Origin: Modestobacter italicus | Lineage (GTDB): Bacteria; Actinomycetota; Actinomycetes; Mycobacteriales; Geodermatophilaceae | Length of the DNA stretch: 64,000 nucleotides | Direction: 5' to 3' | Assembly (NCBI RefSeq): GCF_019799965.1 | Contig: NZ_JABGCJ010000004.1 | Coordinates: 372,001 to 436,000 of the forward strand | Part shown: positions 1 through 7,495 of the stretch, in pieces | Position numbering within the stretch: position 1 is the first letter of the stretch | Layout of the letters: each line of letters begins with the position of its first letter | The notes under the pieces: generated by a model | Told to the model about the DNA's origin: nothing | The model's database searches: none | Seen by the model: only the letters and a program-made list of their open reading frames with translations | Program-made: the position numbers and the translations under genes

Positions 1-283
1 TCGCCTCCACGTTGGTCCCGATCCCCACGACGGCGAAGTCGAAGTCGGGCACCGAGAGCTGGCGCAGCACCTCCTCCTTCGTGCTGTCGGCCCGTACGAC
101 CTGGGTCAGCCGTCCGTTGAGGCCCTGGACGATGTCCGGGTCGTCGTCGATGCCCAGCACCTCGGTGCCCGCGGCCATCAGCTCCAGGGCCAGCGCCGAG
201 CCGAACCGGCCGAGGCCGATCACGACCACGGCGTTGGAGTCGGCGCGTTCCTGCGGGCGGTGGCGGGTCAGCCAGTCAGCCAA
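1..283 (-). CDS. trkA: TrkA-type potassium channel regulatory subunit, N-terminal part (cut by window start)
   Basis: About 94 residues of the N terminus are present; the rest lies beyond the window. A short leader (ADWLTRHRPQERADSN) precedes a Rossmann fold with the dinucleotide-binding glycine motif VIGLGRFGSALALEL and the acidic residue after strand two (GIDDD). This is the RCK_N domain that binds NAD(H) or ATP and gates Trk/Ktr channels at the inner face of the membrane. The start is taken as TTG at 281-283, which overlaps the trkH stop (TTGGCTGA) and has AAGGAG about ten bases upstream. The overlap indicates translational coupling to trkH, so the pair should make one potassium uptake system. 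The start codon choice is an inference; the family call is firm. Confidence 0.85.
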   Translation of the reverse strand, partial: MADWLTRHRPQERADSNAVVVIGLGRFGSALALELMAAGTEVLGIDDDPDIVQGLNGRLTQVVRADSTKEEVLRQLSVPDFDFAVVGIGTNVEA

Positions 284-1679
284 TGACGGGTCGCTCCTTC
301 GGCAGTTCGTACAGCTGGGTGTGCTGCCGCAGCGCGAGCGCCGAGGCCAGCGTGATGGGGCCGAGCCGGCCGATGAACATGAGCGCCACCAACAGCAGCT
401 GGCCGGCCACCGGCAGGTCGGCGGTGATGCCGGTGGACAGGCCGACGGTGGCGAAGGCGGAGACCACCTCGAACAGCACCTGGTCGAGCGTGAACGGGGT
501 GATCACCAGCAGCACGATCGTCGGCCCCATCACCGCGGCCAGCGACAGCAGGGCCACCGTCGTCGCCTGCCGGTGCACCGACCGCGGGAGCCGCTTGCCG
601 AAGACGTTGACGGCGCCCTCGCCGCGCACCTCGGTGTAGATGATGAAGAACAGCACCAGGAACGTGGTGACCTTGATGCCGCCCGCCGTCCCGGCCGGCC
701 CGCCGCCGATGAACATCAGCAGGTCCATGCCCAGCCAGCTGGCCGGCTCCATCGCGGCGATGTCGAGGTTGTTGAAGCCGGCGGTGCGCGGCATGACCGC
801 GGCGGTGAACCCGGCGAGCAGCTTGCCCGGCACGCTGAGCGGGCCGAGCGTGTCCGGGTTGCGCCACTCCAGCGCGGTGAGGAACACCGTGCCGAGCAGC
901 AGCAGCGCCGCGGTCCCGGCCAGCACCAGCCGGGTGTTCATCGTCCAGGTGCGTGGGGTGCGGAACTCGCGCCGCAGCTGCAGCAGCACCGGGAACCCGA
1001 GTCCGCCGGCGATCACCGCGCCCACGATGGGCAGGCAGATCCACGGGTCGGTGACGAAGGACATCAGGCTGTCGCTGTAGAGCGCGAAGCCGGCGTTGTT
1101 GAACGCCGACACCGAGTGGAAGACGCCCAGCCACAGCGCCCGGGGCAGCGGCTCGTCGTAGCCGAGGGCGAAGCGCGCGGTCAGCAGCACGGCGACCACC
1201 GACTCGAACAGCAGGCTGGCCTTGGCGACCCCGATCAGCAGCTGCCGGATGTCACCGACCCCGAGGCTCTTGGTCTCCGCCGCGGCGTTCAGCCGGGCGC
1301 GCAGCCCGAGGCGGCGGGCCAGCAGCAGCGCCAGCACCGAGGCCAGGGTCATGATCCCGAAGCCACCCACCTGGATGAGCCCGAGGATGACCGCCTGCCC
1401 GAACCCGCTCCAGTAGGTCGGGGTGTCCACGGTGATCAGCCCGGTCACGCAGACCGACGAGGTGGCGGTGAACAGCGCCTCCATGAACCCGGCGCGCGCC
1501 GGGCCGGCGGTCGCTCCCGGCAGGGAGAGCAGCCCGGTGCCGACGGCCACCGCCGCGGCGAAGGCGGCGACCACCGCCTGCGCGGGGTGCCGGAACCGCA
1601 CGTGCAGTCCGCGCAGCCGGCGGCTGCCGGCCGTGTCGCTGGACGGGCGCGACCGGGTGCTCCCACCGCTCCGCGCCAC
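276..1679 (-). CDS. trkH: TrkH/KtrB-family potassium transporter, membrane subunit
   Basis: A 467-residue polytopic protein with the four imperfect pore repeats of the SKT superfamily. Selectivity-filter-like segments are visible in order: TSSVCVTGL (about residue 70), SAFNNAGFAL, MPRTAGFNN and SAFATVGLST, each followed by a hydrophobic helix. The length and the very short extracellular loops fit KtrB better than E. coli TrkH. It forms the potassium-conducting dimer and needs the RCK subunit encoded directly downstream with overlapping start and stop. The GTG start gives an Arg/Ser-rich cytoplasmic leader of about 25 residues, and a later start is possible. It lies immediately downstream of mftC on the same strand, but 250 bases separate them and a small convergent reading frame lies between. 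Confidence 0.92.
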   Translation of the reverse strand: MARSGGSTRSRPSSDTAGSRRLRGLHVRFRHPAQAVVAAFAAAVAVGTGLLSLPGATAGPARAGFMEALFTATSSVCVTGLITVDTPTYWSGFGQAVILGLIQVGGFGIMTLASVLALLLARRLGLRARLNAAAETKSLGVGDIRQLLIGVAKASLLFESVVAVLLTARFALGYDEPLPRALWLGVFHSVSAFNNAGFALYSDSLMSFVTDPWICLPIVGAVIAGGLGFPVLLQLRREFRTPRTWTMNTRLVLAGTAALLLLGTVFLTALEWRNPDTLGPLSVPGKLLAGFTAAVMPRTAGFNNLDIAAMEPASWLGMDLLMFIGGGPAGTAGGIKVTTFLVLFFIIYTEVRGEGAVNVFGKRLPRSVHRQATTVALLSLAAVMGPTIVLLVITPFTLDQVLFEVVSAFATVGLSTGITADLPVAGQLLLVALMFIGRLGPITLASALALRQHTQLYELPKERPVIG

Positions 1680-1817
1680 GCCGGAACCCTAGGTCAGCGG
1701 GGAGCCGGCCGCCGGGACGACCGGGGACCGACGCGCAGCGGGCTCACAGCCGACACCCGGACGACGTCCAGGAGGGCGGCCGACAGTGGGTGACCCGACC
1801 ACCTGTGGAGGTGCCCG

Positions 1818-1922
1818 ATGCTCACCGTCGCCGTGCTCGTCGTCTTCTTCGCCCTGCTCGCCTTCGCCGACCTGCTGCCCGGCCAGGCCGCCGCCCCCGG
1901 CCTGGTCGCCCCGCTCCGCTGA
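1818..1922 (+). CDS. Possible 34-residue single-span membrane peptide
   Basis: An ATG at 1818 is preceded by GTGGAGGTG with a good Shine-Dalgarno spacing. It opens a 34-codon frame starting MLTVAVLVVFFALLAFADLL and ending VAPLR. Residues 2 to 19 form one hydrophobic helix, followed by a short Pro/Ala/Gly tail. The frame is convergent with mftC: its stop is 7 bases from the mftC stop. No family is recognised. The clean ribosome site and membrane helix argue for a real small protein, but a frame this short could arise by chance in sequence of this composition. Confidence 0.45.
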   Translation: MLTVAVLVVFFALLAFADLLPGQAAAPGLVAPLR

Positions 1923-1929
1923 CCGCCGG

Positions 1930-3165
1930 TCAGGCCATCCCGGCCAGCGGCGACTCGTTGCAGGGCCGGGTGGGCGGTGCGGCCGGCGGCCCAGCCGGGA
2001 TCGACGGCATCCCGAGCAGGGTGGGCTGACCGCGGACCGGGCCGGTGTGCGAGTGGTCCAGGTGGCTCTTCGGCGTGACCGTCGCTGCGTCGCGGGCGGC
2101 CAGCGCCGCCTCCCCGTACCCCTGCACGCACTCGGGGTCGGGGCCGTCCAGCGGCAGGCCGGTGAAGAACTTTGCCGCCATGCACCCGCCCCGGCAGGCG
2201 TCGAAGTGCGCGCACTTCGTGCAGGCCCCGCCGGTCTGCGGGCTGCGCAGGTCGGCGAACAGCTCCGAGTGCTGCCACACCTGCTGGAACCCACCGGGTG
2301 AGCGGACGTTGCCGGCCAGGAACTGCTCGTGGATGGCGAACGGGCAGGCGTACACGTCGCCGACCGGGTCGATCAGGCAGACCACCCGCCCGGCGCCGCA
2401 CAGGTTCAGCCCGGGCAGCGCCTCACCGAACGCGGACAGGTGGAAGAACGAGTCGCCGGTGAGCACCTGCTCGCCGTTGGCCAGCAGCCAGGAGTAGAGG
2501 TCGCGCTGCTGGGCCATCGTGGGGTGCAGCTGGTCCCAGACGTCGGCACCCCGGCCGGACGGTCGCAGCCGGGTGATCCGCAGCTGGGCGCCGTAGCGGT
2601 CGGTGAGCTCCTTGAACTCGTCGAGCTGGCCGGCGTTCTCCCGGGTGACGACGACCGAGACCTTGAAGTCGCGCATCCCGGCCTCGGCCAGGTTCTCCAG
2701 CGCCCGGGTCGCGGTGGCGAACGAGCCGGCCCCGCGCACCCGGTCGTTGACCTCGGCCGTGGCGCCGTCCAGGGAGATCTGCACGTCGACGTAGTCGGTG
2801 CGGGCCAGCTGCTGGGCCCGGGCCCGGTCCAGCTTGACGCCGTTGGTGGAGAACTTGACCCCGACGTCGTGGCCGACGGCGTAGTCGAGCAGGTGCCAGA
2901 AGTCGGGCCGCACGGTCGGCTCGCCGCCGCCGACGTTGACGTAGAAGACCTGCATCCGCTGCAGCTCGTCGATCACCGCCTCGGCCTCGGCGGTGCTCAG
3001 CTCGCGGGGGTCCCGCCGTCCGGAGGAGGACAGGCAGTGCACGCACGCCAGGTTGCAGGCGTAGGTGAGCTCCCAGGTCAGGCAGATCGGGGCGTCCAGC
3101 CCGTACTCGAACTGGTCGATGAGCCGCCCGCCCGTGGGGCGGGGAGAAGGCAGGACGGCGGTCAC
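1930..3165 (-). CDS. mftC: Mycofactocin radical SAM maturase MftC
   Basis: A 411-residue radical SAM/SPASM enzyme. The cluster-binding motif is CNLACVHC (Cys37, Cys41, Cys44) within LTWELTYACNLACVHC. Further cysteines in the C-terminal third (CGAGRVVCLIDPVGDVYACPF, then CTKCAHFDACRGGC) are typical auxiliary Fe-S ligands. In the characterised system MftC decarboxylates the C-terminal tyrosine of MftA and then forms a Val-Tyr crosslink. The GTG start at 3163-3165 overlaps the mftB stop (GTGA), so the frame further upstream is ignored. Gene order mftA-mftB-mftC is canonical. What follows is not mftD but trkH, which is unusual for the cluster. Confidence 0.96.
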   Translation of the reverse strand: MTAVLPSPRPTGGRLIDQFEYGLDAPICLTWELTYACNLACVHCLSSSGRRDPRELSTAEAEAVIDELQRMQVFYVNVGGGEPTVRPDFWHLLDYAVGHDVGVKFSTNGVKLDRARAQQLARTDYVDVQISLDGATAEVNDRVRGAGSFATATRALENLAEAGMRDFKVSVVVTRENAGQLDEFKELTDRYGAQLRITRLRPSGRGADVWDQLHPTMAQQRDLYSWLLANGEQVLTGDSFFHLSAFGEALPGLNLCGAGRVVCLIDPVGDVYACPFAIHEQFLAGNVRSPGGFQQVWQHSELFADLRSPQTGGACTKCAHFDACRGGCMAAKFFTGLPLDGPDPECVQGYGEAALAARDAATVTPKSHLDHSHTGPVRGQPTLLGMPSIPAGPPAAPPTRPCNESPLAGMA

Positions 3166-3467
3166 GCGGGCTCCTCGGTGCGGCATTCGAGCATCTGCGA
3201 ACGCGCCAGGTCGGCCAGCGCGCGGACATAGGCGGGGCGCTGGGCCTCGGGGACGCCGCACGCCACGAGGGTGGCGGTCGCCGTCGGGTGGTCGGCCAGG
3301 GCGGTGACGACCTCGACCAGCAGCTGGGACTTCAGGAAGGACAGCTTCCGGGTGCCGAAGTGGTAGACCAGCGCACCGAAGGGCTCCGGCCGCAGCGCCA
3401 CCGACCGGGCACGCCGCCAGGGCCGCTCCGGGTCGAACAGCGCGGCCGCCGGCGCGGTCGAGGTCAT
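3162..3467 (-). CDS. mftB: Mycofactocin precursor-binding chaperone MftB
   Basis: A small protein of 101 residues if started at the ATG at 3465-3467. It lies between mftA and mftC and resembles MftB, a RiPP recognition element that binds MftA and presents it to MftC. Recognisable features are the N-terminal FDPERPWRRARSVALRPEPFGALVYHFGTRKLSFLKS, which matches the winged-helix RRE surface (quoted only in part: LRPEPFGALVYHFGTRKLSF), and an alpha-helical C terminus. The start is eight bases after the mftA stop and the stop overlaps the mftC start, implying a translationally coupled three-gene unit. An earlier in-frame ATG at 3491 would overlap mftA and is less likely. Confidence 0.92.
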   Translation of the reverse strand: MTSTAPAAALFDPERPWRRARSVALRPEPFGALVYHFGTRKLSFLKSQLLVEVVTALADHPTATATLVACGVPEAQRPAYVRALADLARSQMLECRTEEPA

Positions 3468-3475
3468 CGTCGAAC

Positions 3476-3589
3476 TCAGTAGACGCCGCACATGCCGTCG
3501 ATGGAGACCTCCTCGACGAGGGACTCCTCAACGAGCTCGTCCTCCACGATCGTCGGGGTCTGCGTCTCGTCCTGCGTCGTCTCGGCCAC
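3476..3589 (-). CDS. mftA: Mycofactocin precursor peptide MftA
   Basis: A 37-residue peptide. It begins MAETTQDETQTPTIVEDEL and ends with the diagnostic core IDGMCGVY followed by the stop. The C-terminal Val-Tyr is the substrate of MftC, and the acidic leader is bound by MftB. The start is a GTG at 3587-3589 with GGAGG five bases upstream (CCGGAGGCAGC). It heads the mftA-B-C unit and is divergent from mftR. The frame is too short for routine gene callers and would be missed in most automated annotations. Confidence 0.97.
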   Translation of the reverse strand: MAETTQDETQTPTIVEDELVEESLVEEVSIDGMCGVY

Positions 3590-3636
3590 GCTGCCTCCGG
3601 GTGAGCTGGGTCACGGGTGGGACGACGCCGACCGTA

Positions 3637-3653
3637 GTGACACCGAGTGCCAC
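3637..3653. promoter_or_regulatory. Candidate MftR operator between mftA and mftR
   Basis: An imperfect inverted repeat, GTGACA-N5-TGCCAC, lies in the 114-base divergent interval between mftA and mftR. The half sites differ at one position (GTGACA versus GTGGCA). Size and placement suit a TetR-family dimer. That MftR binds this particular repeat is inference from position. Confidence 0.4.
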
Positions 3654-3703
3654 CGGCAAGACCACCGCGTGGGGCCGGTGCACGGCGACGCCGGGGTAGC
3701 AGG

Positions 3704-4306
3704 ATGGCGGCCGTGACCGAGATCGTGGTCCCCACCGACGCGCGCGAGGAGACCCGCGCGCGGATCGAGCAGGCGGCGCTGGACCTGTTCACGGCGCAGG
3801 GGTTCGAGGCGGTGACCATCGACGAGGTCGCCGACGCGGCCGGGATCAGCCGCCGGACCTTCTTCCGCTACTTCGGCACCAAGGCCGACGCCGTGTGGGG
3901 CGACTTCGACGGCCACGTCGTCCGGCTGGAGGCGATGCTCGCGGCGACCGCCGGGAGCCAGTCGGTGCTCGCCTCGATCTGCGCCGCCTACGTGGAGGTC
4001 AACGACTACGACGACGCCGCGCTGCCGACGCTGCGCCAGCGGATGCGGCTGATCCTCACCGAGCCGGCGCTGCTGGCCCACTCCCAGGTGCGCTACGGCG
4101 ACGTCGACCGGGTGGTCGCCGCGCACGTGGCCCGGCGCACCGGCGTCCCGCCGGACGCGCTGGTGCCGCGGCTGGTCGCCACCAGCACCCGGGCGGCGGC
4201 GACGACGGCGTTCGAGATGTGGCTCGCCGACGTCCGGCTGCCGCTGGCCCGCGCGCTGCACGACGCCTTCGACGAGCTGGCCGCCGGCTTCCCCAGCCTG
4301 CGCTGA
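3704..4306 (+). CDS. mftR: TetR-family mycofactocin system regulator MftR
   Basis: A 200-residue TetR-type repressor. The N-terminal helix-turn-helix is clear (residues about 15-60: AALDLFTAQGFEAVTIDEVA, then DAAGISRRTFFRYFGTKADA). The C-terminal ligand/dimer domain ends with WLADVRLPLARALHDAFDEL. MftR proteins sit next to mftA and repress the mft genes; acyl-CoA has been reported as the inducer in mycobacteria. The divergent position with the candidate operator between the two genes fits autoregulation. Start is ATG 3704; GTG 3713 is an alternative since neither has a strong ribosome site. A weak C/G hairpin follows at 4332-4344. Confidence 0.9.
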   Translation: MAAVTEIVVPTDAREETRARIEQAALDLFTAQGFEAVTIDEVADAAGISRRTFFRYFGTKADAVWGDFDGHVVRLEAMLAATAGSQSVLASICAAYVEVNDYDDAALPTLRQRMRLILTEPALLAHSQVRYGDVDRVVAAHVARRTGVPPDALVPRLVATSTRAAATTAFEMWLADVRLPLARALHDAFDELAAGFPSLR

Positions 4307-4397
4307 CCACCAGGGGATCGTCCCGCGGGCACCCCCTCCGGGGGACGTGACCGGCGAGACCGTGCAGTTCCGTTGAGCGCCGTCCGTTGTCCCTGGG

Positions 4398-5549
4398 GTG
4401 ACCCGCTCCGCTCCCTCGGGCCTGCCCTGGCCCGACGGACCACTCCCCGACGCCGTGCGCGCCGACGTGCGCGCCCGCGCCCGGACGTCCGCGCTGCTCG
4501 TCTGCGCCGTGGCGGCGGTCGGCTACCCGGCCTGGGCGGTGCTCGACCTCGCGCTCGAGCCCGGCGCCGCTGACCGGCTGATCGCGGTCCGGGCCGCCGG
4601 GACGGCGGTGATCGCGGCGCTGCTCTGGCTGCTGTGGCGGCACCCGGTCGGCCGCCGGGCGCCGGCTGCGCTCGCCTTCGGCGTCCTGGCAGTCGTGCAG
4701 GTCACCACCGCCTGGATGCTCACCGACGTCAGCCACGTCGAGTTCTACCTGCTCGGGTCGTCCCTGGCCCTGCACGGCAGCGGCGTGCTGCTGGCGGTCC
4801 GGCCCCGGTGGACCGTCCTGCTCGTCGCCACCACCTGGACCGCCCTGACCCTCGCCCTGGTCGTCGACCCGACCCCGCTGCGCCCCCGGCTGGTCGCGGC
4901 GGTGGCCGTCTTCCTGGCCATCACCTCACTGGTGGCGTCGCTGGCCCACTGGCGGCGGGCGCAGCTCGCCGTGAGCGCACTCATCAGCCGGCTCTGGCTG
5001 GAGGAGGAACAGCGCCGGACCCGGGAACTGCTGGTACAGCTGGAGCGGCTCAGCCTGGAGGACCCGCTGACCGGCGTGGCCAACCGCCGCAGGTGGGACG
5101 CCGACCTGGCCGAGGCGTGCGCCCGGGCACGCGCGGACGGCGGCCGGCTGGCCGTGGCGCTCGTCGACGTCGACCACTTCAAGCAGGTCAACGACCGGTA
5201 CGGCCACGCCGCCGGGGACGCCGCGCTCCGCGAGGTCGCCACCGTCCTGCGGGAGCACGTCCGGGAGGGCGACCTGGTCGCCCGCCTCGGCGGTGACGAG
5301 CTCGCCGTCCTGCTGCCCGGCGCCGACGCGCAGGTCGCCGTGCGGATCGCCGAGCGGATGCGCGCCCGCTCGCTGGAGCTGCGCCCCGAGGGCTTCGCGG
5401 AGCCGGGCGTCAGCCTGTCGATCGGGATCGCCGCGGCCGGCGGCGGGGGTGCGGTTCCCCGGGAGCTGCTGGCCGAGGCCGACGCCCAGCTCTACCTGGC
5501 CAAGGCCAGCCGCAACGCCGTCCGGGCCCTGCGGCCGGCCGTCGGCTGA
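4398..5549 (+). CDS. Membrane-anchored diguanylate cyclase (GGDEF)
   Basis: A 383-residue protein. Residues about 25-190 hold five or six hydrophobic segments forming an integral membrane sensor region of no named family. A coiled linker (LWLEEEQRRTRELLVQLERL) leads into a GGDEF domain from about residue 215. The active-site loop reads RLGGDELAVLLPG, a permitted variant (GGDEL). An RxxD inhibitory site (REGD) lies exactly five residues upstream, so product feedback inhibition by c-di-GMP is predicted. The metal-binding DVDHFKQVND and the DPLTGVANRR entry motif are intact. It should make c-di-GMP from GTP in response to an unknown membrane signal. The GTG start has little Shine-Dalgarno support. 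Confidence 0.9.
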   Translation: MTRSAPSGLPWPDGPLPDAVRADVRARARTSALLVCAVAAVGYPAWAVLDLALEPGAADRLIAVRAAGTAVIAALLWLLWRHPVGRRAPAALAFGVLAVVQVTTAWMLTDVSHVEFYLLGSSLALHGSGVLLAVRPRWTVLLVATTWTALTLALVVDPTPLRPRLVAAVAVFLAITSLVASLAHWRRAQLAVSALISRLWLEEEQRRTRELLVQLERLSLEDPLTGVANRRRWDADLAEACARARADGGRLAVALVDVDHFKQVNDRYGHAAGDAALREVATVLREHVREGDLVARLGGDELAVLLPGADAQVAVRIAERMRARSLELRPEGFAEPGVSLSIGIAAAGGGGAVPRELLAEADAQLYLAKASRNAVRALRPAVG

Positions 5550-5560
5550 CGGCCGGCCGC
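5531..5560. terminator. Hairpin terminator overlapping the GGDEF gene stop
   Basis: A perfect 13-base stem, GCGGCCGGCCGTC / GACGGCCGGCCGC, with loop GGCT. The stop codon of the diguanylate cyclase lies at the loop edge. It separates two convergent genes. No U-tract follows, as is common in high-G+C actinobacteria. Confidence 0.6.
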
Positions 5561-5567
5561 GACCGCG

Positions 5568-6116
5568 TCAGGCCGTCGGCTTCGCGGAGGTGCCGCGCAG
5601 CACCTCGGACGGGCGCTGCTGCTCACCGGCGTAGGAGCTGATGACGACGAGCGTGCCGGTGATGGCCGGGATGACCCACTGCAGCTGGTCCAGGCGCGCC
5701 TGGGCGGCCGCGACCTCGCCCTTGGCCCGCTTGGAGGCCTTGGTGCCCCGCTTCGACGGCGTCGCGCCGTTGGCGGAGACGATCTGCCCCAGCACTCGGC
5801 TGTAGGCGGTGACGCCCAGGGCGGCAGCGGTGAGCACGGTCTTCGCCGTCGACATCGCGCCGACGCCCTGCTGCTGCGCGACGCGCTGCTTGTTCGCGGC
5901 GAGCTGGCCGACGCTGCCGATCAGGTGCGCACCGATGGCGGCGGCGTTGACCGGGGTCCAGCGGTCCCAGCCGGCGTTGGCGACGGCGCCGGTGGCCCGG
6001 TCGCTGCCGGCCTCGCCGGCGGCGGCGTTGAGCGAGACCGCATTGGCGAGCGTGCCGCCGAACCAGGCGGCCAGGCCGACGTCGTGCAGGGAACGGGAGA
6101 GGGTGCTGCGGGCCAT
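5568..6116 (-). CDS. Conserved hypothetical membrane protein
   Basis: A 182-residue protein starting at ATG 6114-6116 (MARSTLSRSLHDVGLAAWFG). Hydrophobic segments are visible near residues 10-30, 60-80, 95-115 and 150-170. A Lys/Arg-rich stretch around residues 120-140 (TPSKRGTKASKRAKGEVAAA) is probably cytoplasmic. I recognise no enzyme motif. It is monocistronic, convergent with the GGDEF gene, and divergent from the DsbA-fold gene. An in-frame upstream start would add 17 residues without homology-like character. Confidence 0.7.
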   Translation of the reverse strand: MARSTLSRSLHDVGLAAWFGGTLANAVSLNAAAGEAGSDRATGAVANAGWDRWTPVNAAAIGAHLIGSVGQLAANKQRVAQQQGVGAMSTAKTVLTAAALGVTAYSRVLGQIVSANGATPSKRGTKASKRAKGEVAAAQARLDQLQWVIPAITGTLVVISSYAGEQQRPSEVLRGTSAKPTA

Positions 6117-6253
6117 GGTGGCGCTCCAGAGGTCGTGGGACGGGGCAGCGACCGGTGGGCGCTGCACATGAGCAGGCTGGTACCCGCCGGTCTCGGTTCC
6201 ATCCCTCCTGCCGGCAACGAGCCGGACCGGTCCGTCGGTGGCAGCCTCGGGGC

Positions 6254-6976
6254 ATGGCCGATGCCGACGTCCACTTCTACTTCGACCCGGTGTGCCCGTT
6301 CGCCTGGATGACCAGCAAGTGGGTGCGGCTGGTCATGGACCAGCGCGATTACACGGTCGACTGGCGGTTCATCTCGCTGCGGCTCGTCAACGCCCACGTC
6401 GACTACGCCGCCCAGTTCCCGCCGGAGTACGAGGGCGGGCACACCGCCGGCCTGCGGCTGCTGCGGGTCGCCGCGCGCACCCGCGCCGAGCACGGCCCGG
6501 CGGCGGTCGGCACGCTCTACGAGGCGCTGGGACGGCGCATCTTCGACACCCCGCCCGACCCCGGCGCGACCGGCGGCGACCGGGGCACCCGCACCTACCT
6601 GGAGCCGGTGCTGGCCGGCGCCGGGCTGCCGGCCGAGCTGGCCGACGCGCTGGAGGACACCTCGCAGGACCAGCTGATCCAGGCCGAGACCGACGAGGCG
6701 CTGGCGCTGACCGGCAAGGACGTCGGGACGCCGATCCTGCACTTCCAGCCGCCGGCCGGGGTGGCGTTCTTCGGCCCGGTGATCAGCCGGCTGCCCGCCG
6801 AGGACGAGGCCGTCGCACTGTGGGACCACGTGGTCGGCCTGGCGGGCTTCCCCGGTTTCGCCGAGCTCAAGCGCAGCCTGCGGGAGCTGCCCCAGCTGCG
6901 CGGGCTCGGCGTCGAACCGGACCAGGTCGGCGCGCAGGAGGACTGGCACGGCGGCAGCCGCCGGCAGCACAGGTAG
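6254..6976 (+). CDS. Rv2466c-type mycothiol-dependent nitroreductase family protein (DsbA fold)
   Basis: A 240-residue thioredoxin-fold protein of the DsbA/HCCA-isomerase type. The N-terminal strand ends in HFYFDPVCPFAWMTSKWVRL. The single active-site-region cysteine is followed by PFAW, so a CxxC pair is absent and only one cysteine is available there. The helical insertion and the conserved TGKDVGTPILHF segment (cis-Pro loop) fit the mycothiol-dependent family represented by Mycobacterium tuberculosis Rv2466c. Such proteins reduce substrates with mycothiol/mycoredoxin. Start is ATG 6254, chosen because the DVHFYFDP strand begins directly after it. The next gene follows after 11 bases and may be cotranscribed. 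The exact substrate is unknown. Confidence 0.8.
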   Translation: MADADVHFYFDPVCPFAWMTSKWVRLVMDQRDYTVDWRFISLRLVNAHVDYAAQFPPEYEGGHTAGLRLLRVAARTRAEHGPAAVGTLYEALGRRIFDTPPDPGATGGDRGTRTYLEPVLAGAGLPAELADALEDTSQDQLIQAETDEALALTGKDVGTPILHFQPPAGVAFFGPVISRLPAEDEAVALWDHVVGLAGFPGFAELKRSLRELPQLRGLGVEPDQVGAQEDWHGGSRRQHR

Positions 6977-6987
6977 AGACTGCCCCG

Positions 6988-7452
6988 GTGACCGAGAGCC
7001 TGACCCACGCCGGGTCGATCGTCGTCGCCACCTCCCCCGACGCCCTCTACGACCTGGTGTCGGACGTGACGCGCACCGGCGAGTGGAGCCCGATCTGCAC
7101 CGCCTGCTGGTGGGACGAGGGGGCATCGGGCCAGGTGGGCGACTGGTTCACCGGCCGCAACGAGGTGCCCGGCCGGGTCTGGGAGACCCGCAGCCAGGTG
7201 GTCGCCGCCGAGCGCGGGAGCGAGTTCGCCTGGGCCGTGCGCGGCACGCTGGTGCGCTGGGGCTACACGCTAGAGCCGGTGGACGGCGGCACCCTGCTGA
7301 CCGAGTCGTGGGAGTTCCTCCCCGCCGGGCTGGCCTTCTTCGCCGAGACCTACGGCGACCAGGCGCAGGCCCAGATCGAGAACCGCACCCGCGCGGCGCA
7401 CGAGAGCATCCCCGCAACGCTGGTCGCGATCAAAGCAATCGCGGAAAGCTAA
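6988..7452 (+). CDS. SRPBCC-fold (polyketide cyclase/START-like) protein
   Basis: A 154-residue helix-grip protein starting GTG 6988. The N-terminal strand HAGSIVVATSPDALYDLVSD, then TGEWSP, and the long C-terminal helix (AQAQIENRTRAAHESIPATL) define an SRPBCC domain with a hydrophobic ligand cavity. The ligand or reaction cannot be read from the sequence. It follows the Rv2466c-like gene by 11 bases and precedes a regulator/MFS pair whose promoter region starts just after its stop. Confidence 0.8.
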   Translation: MTESLTHAGSIVVATSPDALYDLVSDVTRTGEWSPICTACWWDEGASGQVGDWFTGRNEVPGRVWETRSQVVAAERGSEFAWAVRGTLVRWGYTLEPVDGGTLLTESWEFLPAGLAFFAETYGDQAQAQIENRTRAAHESIPATLVAIKAIAES

Positions 7453-7457
7453 AGGAC

Positions 7458-7480
7458 TCTTGCGCAAGACTTCTTGCGCA
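7458..7480. promoter_or_regulatory. Candidate operator for the HTH/MFS pair
   Basis: Two exact 9-base direct repeats TCTTGCGCA start at 7458 and 7472 (14-base period). The first extends to a perfect 10-base palindrome CTTGCGCAAG (7459-7468). This lies between the upstream gene stop and the regulator ATG at 7496. Autoregulation by the downstream HTH protein is inferred. Confidence 0.5.
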
Positions 7481-7495
7481 TGCCACGCTCGCCGC

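Noticed and set aside
12-1793. Very long open frames opposite trkH, lctP, prfC and the BTAD regulator
   Set aside because: They are antisense readings of strongly coding genes in G/C-rich DNA. They are His/Gln/Arg/Gly rich and lack domains.
4332-4344. CCCCC/GGGGG hairpin after mftR as a terminator
   Set aside because: Only a 5-base stem with a 3-base loop; too weak to list as a feature.
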